Part shown: in pieces, positions 58,258 through 64,000 of the stretch
Position numbering within the stretch: position 1 is the stretch's first letter
Layout: each line of letters starts with the position of its first letter
Assembly (NCBI GenBank): GCA_009731375.1
Contig: BJOX01000081.1
Location: 457,062-521,061 of the forward strand
Direction of reading: 5' to 3'
Length of the DNA: 64,000 nucleotides
Origin: Paulinella micropora
Taxonomy: Eukaryota > Cercozoa > Imbricatea > Euglyphida
Made by a program: the position numbers and the translations under genes
Notes under the pieces: generated by a model
The model's input: the letters and a program-made list of their open reading frames with translations, nothing else
Told to the model about the DNA's origin: nothing
The model's database searches: none

Positions 58258-58874
58258 CTACCTATCTATATACCTATCTACCTTCCTACATACCTATCTA
58301 CCTACCTTACTTAGGTCCTCATATCAGTTGTTCTACACATCTACAATTCATCTATCTATCTATATATCTACCTATCTATCTATCTACCTACCTACCTACA
58401 TACCTATCTACCCATCTACCTTCCTACATACCTATCTACCTACCTTACTTAGGTCCTCATATCAGTTGTTCTACACATCTACCATTCATCTATCTATCTA
58501 TCTATCTACCTACCTACCTATCTATCTATCTACCTACATACATACCTATCTACCTATCTACCTTATTTAGGTCTTCTCATCAGTTGTTCTACGCTCGCTA
58601 CAAAAGCCTCCTCTACCTCTCTCCTCCTCCTAGTACTACTACTACTATTACTACTACTACTACCACTACTATCTACCTACCTACCTACCTACATACCTAT
58701 CTACCAATCTACCTTATTTAGGTCTTCTCATCAGTTGTTCTACGCTCGCTACCAAAGCCTCCTCTGCCTCTCTCCTCCTCCTCCTACTACTACTACTACT
58801 ACTATCGACCTACCTACCGACCTACCTACCTATCTGCCTTCCTACATACCCATCTACCTATCTATCTTACTTAG
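58258..58874. repeat. (TACC)n array with four more 5' copies of exon 37
   Basis: Copies near 58313, 58457, 58569 and 58728; the last two are long (LFYARYKSLLYLS and LFYARYQSLLCLS) but run into (CTACTA)n with no donor. Confidence 0.92.
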
Positions 58875-58998
58875 GTCTTCTCATCAGTTGTTCTACGCTC
58901 GCTACCAAAGCCTCCTCTACCTCTCTCCATCATCATCATCAACAACAATAACAACATCCAACGAGGAGGGAACAGACAGAGAGGAAAACATAACTCAG
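58875..58998 (+). CDS. Myosin exon 37: converter start (SSHQLFYARYQSLLYLS)
   Basis: Phase 2 to 0: R|SSHQLFYARYQSLLYLS, then a Ser/Thr run and SNEEGTDREENITQ. Continues GFAFR of exon 36 as the family GyxxRxxxxxFxxRYxxL. The acceptor is cttactTAG and the donor CAG|GTATTT. It is the last of some 25 copies and the only one with a donor in place. Confidence 0.93.
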
Positions 58999-59024
58999 GT
59001 ATTTATATCTACCTATCTATCTAA

Positions 59025-59058
<34 letters not shown>

Positions 59059-59073
59059 GTCTATCTATGTGTG

Positions 59074-59134
<61 letters not shown>

Positions 59135-59323
59135 AACGAGGAGGGACCAGACAGAGAGGAAAACATAACTCAGGTATTTATATCTACCTATTTATCTATC
59201 TATCTATCTATCTATCTATATGTATATATATATGCATATATGTATATATACATCTATCTATCTATCTATCCTATCTATATTATCCACTTATCCATCTATC
59301 CATCTATTCCCTTTCTTACCTAG
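58999..59323. repeat. (TATC)n/(TA)n intron with one 3' copy of exon 37
   Basis: 59132-59173 repeats CCAACGAGGAGGGACCAGAC...ACTCAG|GTATTT. Confidence 0.9.
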
Positions 59324-59381
59324 GCGCCACTCGTGGTAGATTTTTCTCGCACCCTGCCTCCGCTAGACCAAGCAACCAAAG
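59324..59381 (+). CDS. Myosin exon 38 ([19 protein letters not shown])
   Basis: Phase 0 to 1 between ttcttaccTAG and AAAG|GTTACT. Lies in the converter between RYxxL and GKTR, a poorly conserved stretch. Supported by phase and by 3' copies. Confidence 0.75.
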
Positions 59382-60944
<1,563 letters not shown>

Positions 60945-60985
60945 GGTGTTCGTTAATACAAAAGCACCTCTCAATTTTGCAGCAG
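60945..60985 (+). CDS. Myosin exon 39 (GCSLIQKHLSILQQ)
   Basis: Phase 1 to 0: GCSLIQKHLSILQQ, between tactcgtAG and CAG|GTAAAC. This helix fits the converter pattern with x-x-c-x-x-lL-x-x-l. The frame VFVNTKAPLNF is also open, but only the quoted frame fits both neighbours. Confidence 0.75.
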
Positions 60986-61327
60986 GTAAACAGTATATTA
61001 TCTATGTTGATGTATCTATGTATCTATCTATCTATCTATCTATGTATTTATGTATGTATTTGTTTGTTTTTCACGTGATGTGTCTATCTATCTATCTATC
61101 TATCTGTATTATATATAATCTCTATCTACCTACCTATCTCTCTACCTATCTACATACCTAAATATATACATACGTATGTAATATAGAGAATTCTGACCAT
61201 TTATGTACGTATGTATGTATGTGTGTATGTATGTATGTATGTATGTTAGGGCTACTCCTTGCTTACATACATACATATGCATACATACATACATATACAT
61301 ACATACATACATATATGTGTGTATGTG

Positions 61328-61390
<63 letters not shown>

Positions 61391-61578
61391 ATATTTTATA
61401 TATATACATATACATATATATATATATATTATATTACAGATTTTTATATATATATATATATATATATACAGCAGGTACTGTGAAAACAGCTTGAATGCTA
61501 TCTACGTCAATGCATGTTTCTTTATTGCATGTATGTATGTATGTGTATGTGTGTGTATTTGTGCCTTTTTCCACACAG
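60986..61578. repeat. (TATC)n, (TATG)n and (TA)n intron
   Basis: Simple repeats. A short unique stretch at 61469-61515 (CAGCAGGTACTGTGAAAACA) resembles the end of exon 39 plus its donor. No further exon was seen. Confidence 0.82.
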
Positions 61579-61683
61579 AGCGGCTTCGGTTTCGGTCGGA
61601 GCGCTTCGGTGCTGGTGGGCCGGCCCGAGGCTTCGGCCGGGCCGGTAAAGTCAACACAGGATCTCCGCGTAGGAAAAACAAGG
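61579..61683 (+). CDS. Myosin ex. 40: converter end (QDLRVGKTR)
   Basis: 35 codons, phase 0 to 0: SGFGFGRSASVLVGRPEASA, GPVKST, then QDLRVGKTR. The last residues are the family signature vGkTKVF at the end of the motor. The first 26 are a Gly/Ser/Val-rich insertion. GC-rich composition differs from the flanks. The acceptor is ttttccacacAG and the donor AGG|GTAAGG. Confidence 0.88.
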
Positions 61684-61697
61684 GTAAGGTATAGAGT

Positions 61698-61768
<71 letters not shown>

Positions 61769-62504
61769 GGATGGATGGATAGATGGAGTAGGTAGGTAGC
61801 TTTACCTACCTACCTACCTGTTAAATCGATCGTATCTACCTACCTACCTACCTCCTATCTATCTAACTGTTCAATCCATCGTATCTGCCCACCTAGCCAC
61901 CTACCTACCTACCTACCTGTTTAATCGATCGTATCTACCTACCGACCTACCTACCTACCTACCCACCTACCTATCTACCTACCTACCTGTTTAATCGATT
62001 GTATCTACCTACCTACCTACCCTTCTACCTACCTACCTACCTCTTTAATCGATCGTATCTACCTACCTACCTATCTGTTTAATCGATCGTATCTACCTAC
62101 CTACCTACCCACCTGTTTAATCGATCGTATCTACCTACCTACCTACCTACCTGTTTAATCGATTGTATCTACCTACCTACCTACCTACCTACCCACCTAC
62201 CTACCTGTTTAATCGATCGTATCTACCTACCTACCTACCTCTTTAATCGATCGTATCTACCTACCTACCTACCTACCTGGTTAATCGATCGTACCTACCT
62301 ACCTACCTACCCACCTATTTAATCGATTGTATCTATCTGCCTACCTACCTACCTACCTACCTACCTGTCTAATCGACTGTGTCTACCTACCTACCTACCT
62401 ACCTACCTACCTACCTGTTTGATCGATTGTATCTACCTACCTACCTGTTTAATCGATCGTATCTACCTGCATTAATTCATCTATCTAGGTGTACTGGGGG
62501 GGGG
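61684..62504. repeat. (GATA)n, then a (TACC)n minisatellite with TTTAATCGATCGTATC
   Basis: From 61821 to 62466 a 17-bp core TTTAATCGATCGTATCT alternates with 4-10 TACC units, about fifteen times. 62487-62500 (tctAG|GTGTACTGGGG) is a start of exon 41 that runs into poly-G and a gap. Confidence 0.92.
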
Positions 62505-62649
62505 NNNNNNNNNNNNNNNNNNNNNNNNNNNNNNNNTTCTTCTTTTTTTTTTTTTTTTTTTTTAGGGGGGGGGGGGGGGGGGGGGGGGTTAGGAGTTGCA
62601 TAGTGTGTAGTGTATGTGTGTATGTATGTTTGTGTATATGCATGCACAG
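62505..62649. other. 32-N gap, poly-T, poly-G and (TG)n
   Basis: N at 62505-62536. The remainder is simple sequence up to the acceptor of exon 41. Confidence 0.88.
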
Positions 62650-63024
62650 GTGTATTGGCGGTGTGAGTTGAACATTGTGCTGGAACAGCTACGTGCCGTT
62701 TCGCGGTTACGACAGGCACAATCCCACTTAAACATTGTGCAACAACAGCAAGAACAGGCGGGCGGTGGCGGGCCCCACCACCACCAACAGCCACCACAAC
62801 CACAACAAACCAGTGTTGCCGCCTCCCTTTCCACCACCTCCTCCCCCTCCCCTACCCACACCTCCCACCCGGTAATTTCCCCCACCACCACCACCGCCGT
62901 TACACCGGCCGGCCCTAACGCAAATAATTCCCGGGATATGGCCGATAAAGGCCTCAGCGGCCAGGTCAGTAGTGCGGACGGAAATGGAAGTGCTCCCCGG
63001 TCGTCGGCCCGGCATGTGCGGACG
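62650..63024 (+). CDS. Myosin exon 41: neck start and Gln/His/Ser/Thr-rich tail
   Basis: 125 codons, phase 0 to 0. Starts VYWRCELNIVLEQLRAVSRL, which continues GKTR as the family GKTKVFxRxxxxxxLExxR helix. No IQ motif (IQxxxRGxxxR) follows; instead come QQQQEQ, Gly, HHHQQPPQPQQ, then Ser/Thr/Pro-rich sequence. The acceptor is atgcacAG; the donor is GACG|GTATCT, though CCAG|GTCAGT at 62965 is also good. The tail type is unknown. Confidence 0.88.
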
Positions 63025-63411
63025 GTATCTATGTATGTCTGTAGATATGTATGCTCAATGTTTGTTTTTATTATTATTGTTATTATTATTATTATTATTA
63101 TTACTATTATTATTATTGTTATTGTTATCATAATCATCAATTTTTTACGTATCTATCGCGCACGTTGCAATAGACAGATAGATGGATAGATAGCGCATGT
63201 GCATGTATGATTTGTAGTGTAGATATGTGTGTATGTAATGTTATGTATGCATATTGTTGTTTTGTGGCTGTAGCTATCTCGAATATGTGTATATGTATAT
63301 ATGTATGAATATGTATATATGTATATATGTGTGTCAATGTATATATGTATATATGTGTATGTATGTATGTTTGTCTGTAGTTATCTCGTACGTCGCTAGT
63401 GACAAAAGGCA

Positions 63412-63442
<31 letters not shown>

Positions 63443-63522
63443 GATATATAGATGTATATAGATATATGCCTTTTGCCACTATTCTAGCGACGTACTAGAC
63501 ATATATATATATATCTATATAT

Positions 63523-63577
<55 letters not shown>

Positions 63578-63828
63578 TAGATATAGATAGATACATATAG
63601 ATATAGATATAGATATAGATATAGATAGATATAGATATAGATATAGATATATGCCTTTTGCCACTACACTAGCGACGTACGAGCCAACTACAGACAAAAC
63701 GTACATACATACACATATATACATACATATATACATTTACACCACATATGTTCCGGGTTCTGGGATGTGAAAGTGGCCACGTCAGGCCAGGCTTTTCAGG
63801 AAGCAAACCCAGAGAAAGTGGCCCCAGA
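63025..63828. repeat. (ATT)n, (TATG)n and (GATA)n with an inverted 35-bp block
   Basis: TATCTCGTACGTCGCTAGTG at 63381 is repeated in inverted form at 63466-63499 and 63652-63693, with (TA)n or (GATA)n between. 63745-63828 is unique and was not identified. Confidence 0.8.
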
Positions 63829-63968
63829 ATAGCCACAAAATTTGACGTGTTTTGCGGGCGAGCCGGAGCCGGGCCGGCGAGCCCGCAAAACACGTCAAAG
63901 TTGGCGCGTCGCATATGTAGTTTTTATCGGTAACCTAGCCGTTTTTTCTGGAGGTGACCGATAAAACT
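63829..63968 (-). repeat. GC-rich double-hairpin MITE, family E (copy E7)
   Basis: The most regular copy: TTTGACGTGTTTTGCGGGC against GCCCGCAAAACACGTCAAA around GAGCCGGAGCCGGG, then TTTTATCGGTAACCT against AGGTGACCGATAAAA. Confidence 0.88.
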
Positions 63969-63975
63969 GGAATAT

Positions 63976-64000
63976 GAGAAGTTCCTTGTCCTTAACCACA
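63976..64000 (+). repeat. Foldback MITE, family G, start (copy G4)
   Basis: GAGAAGTTCCTTGTCCTTAA matches the left arm of G3; cut by the window end. Confidence 0.7.

Noticed and set aside
60945-60985. Reading exon 39 as VFVNTKAPLNFAA, tempting as the KVF of the GKTKVF motif
   Set aside because: That frame does not fit the phases of exons 38 and 40, and the true GKTR is in exon 40 followed by VYWR in exon 41.

Overview
This window is eukaryotic nuclear DNA, most likely from an invertebrate animal: it has GT-AG introns, non-LTR retrotransposons with a CCHC knuckle and a restriction-like endonuclease, tRNA-derived SINEs and foldback elements. The species cannot be fixed from the sequence. More than 90% of it is simple-sequence DNA ((TATC)n/(GATA)n, (TATG)n/(TACA)n, (TA)n, (ATT)n, (TAG)n, (CT)n, (TACC)n) broken by N gaps.

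Under this noise lies one plus-strand gene spanning nearly the whole window: a divergent myosin. I could place 41 short exons (18-375 bp, about 3.2 kb, about 1070 codons). They follow myosin motor order: the [10 protein letters not shown] entry (2.1 kb), a P-loop GPAGSGKT (4.0 kb), LLEAFGNAQ (6.3 kb), switch [10 protein letters not shown] (8.3 kb), FHVLYQLC (12.6 kb), LLHLGNVE (22.2 kb), ARDEMAQSLYARLF (28.5 kb), switch II DMAGHE (29.3/29.7 kb), NYANEKLQ (29.8 kb), THYWGEADY (40.1 kb), a poly-Asn loop 2 (46.6 kb), FIRCLLPNQ (49.8 kb), APFVLSQLRSSG (51.4 kb), GFAFRSSHQLFYARY (53.7/58.9 kb), GKTR (61.6 kb) and the start of a Gln/His/Ser/Thr-rich tail (62.6-63.0 kb). Codon phase closes at 39 of the 40 exon junctions; the other (17,715 to 18,163) cannot be tested because its acceptor is unresolved near a gap. 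The first exons and the end of the gene lie outside the window.

The most unusual feature is how the introns are built. Almost every exon is accompanied by arrays in which a fragment of that exon alternates with a microsatellite. The arrays are polar: copies upstream of the intact exon keep its acceptor and 5' part, copies downstream keep its 3' part and donor. This is what repeated tandem duplication across exon-intron boundaries would leave, and it yields decoys with only one splice site, so introns can grow without adding exons.

The microsatellites also host retroelements. Family A (7 copies) and a RLE-type LINE, family B (4 copies), share a 3' end CGAYATCTCATCT that usually runs into (ATCT)n. 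A tRNA-derived SINE, family C (6 copies), and family D (2 copies) sit in (ATT)n. Foldback MITEs are scattered through the introns; one interrupts a duplicated copy of a myosin exon with a 5-bp target duplication.
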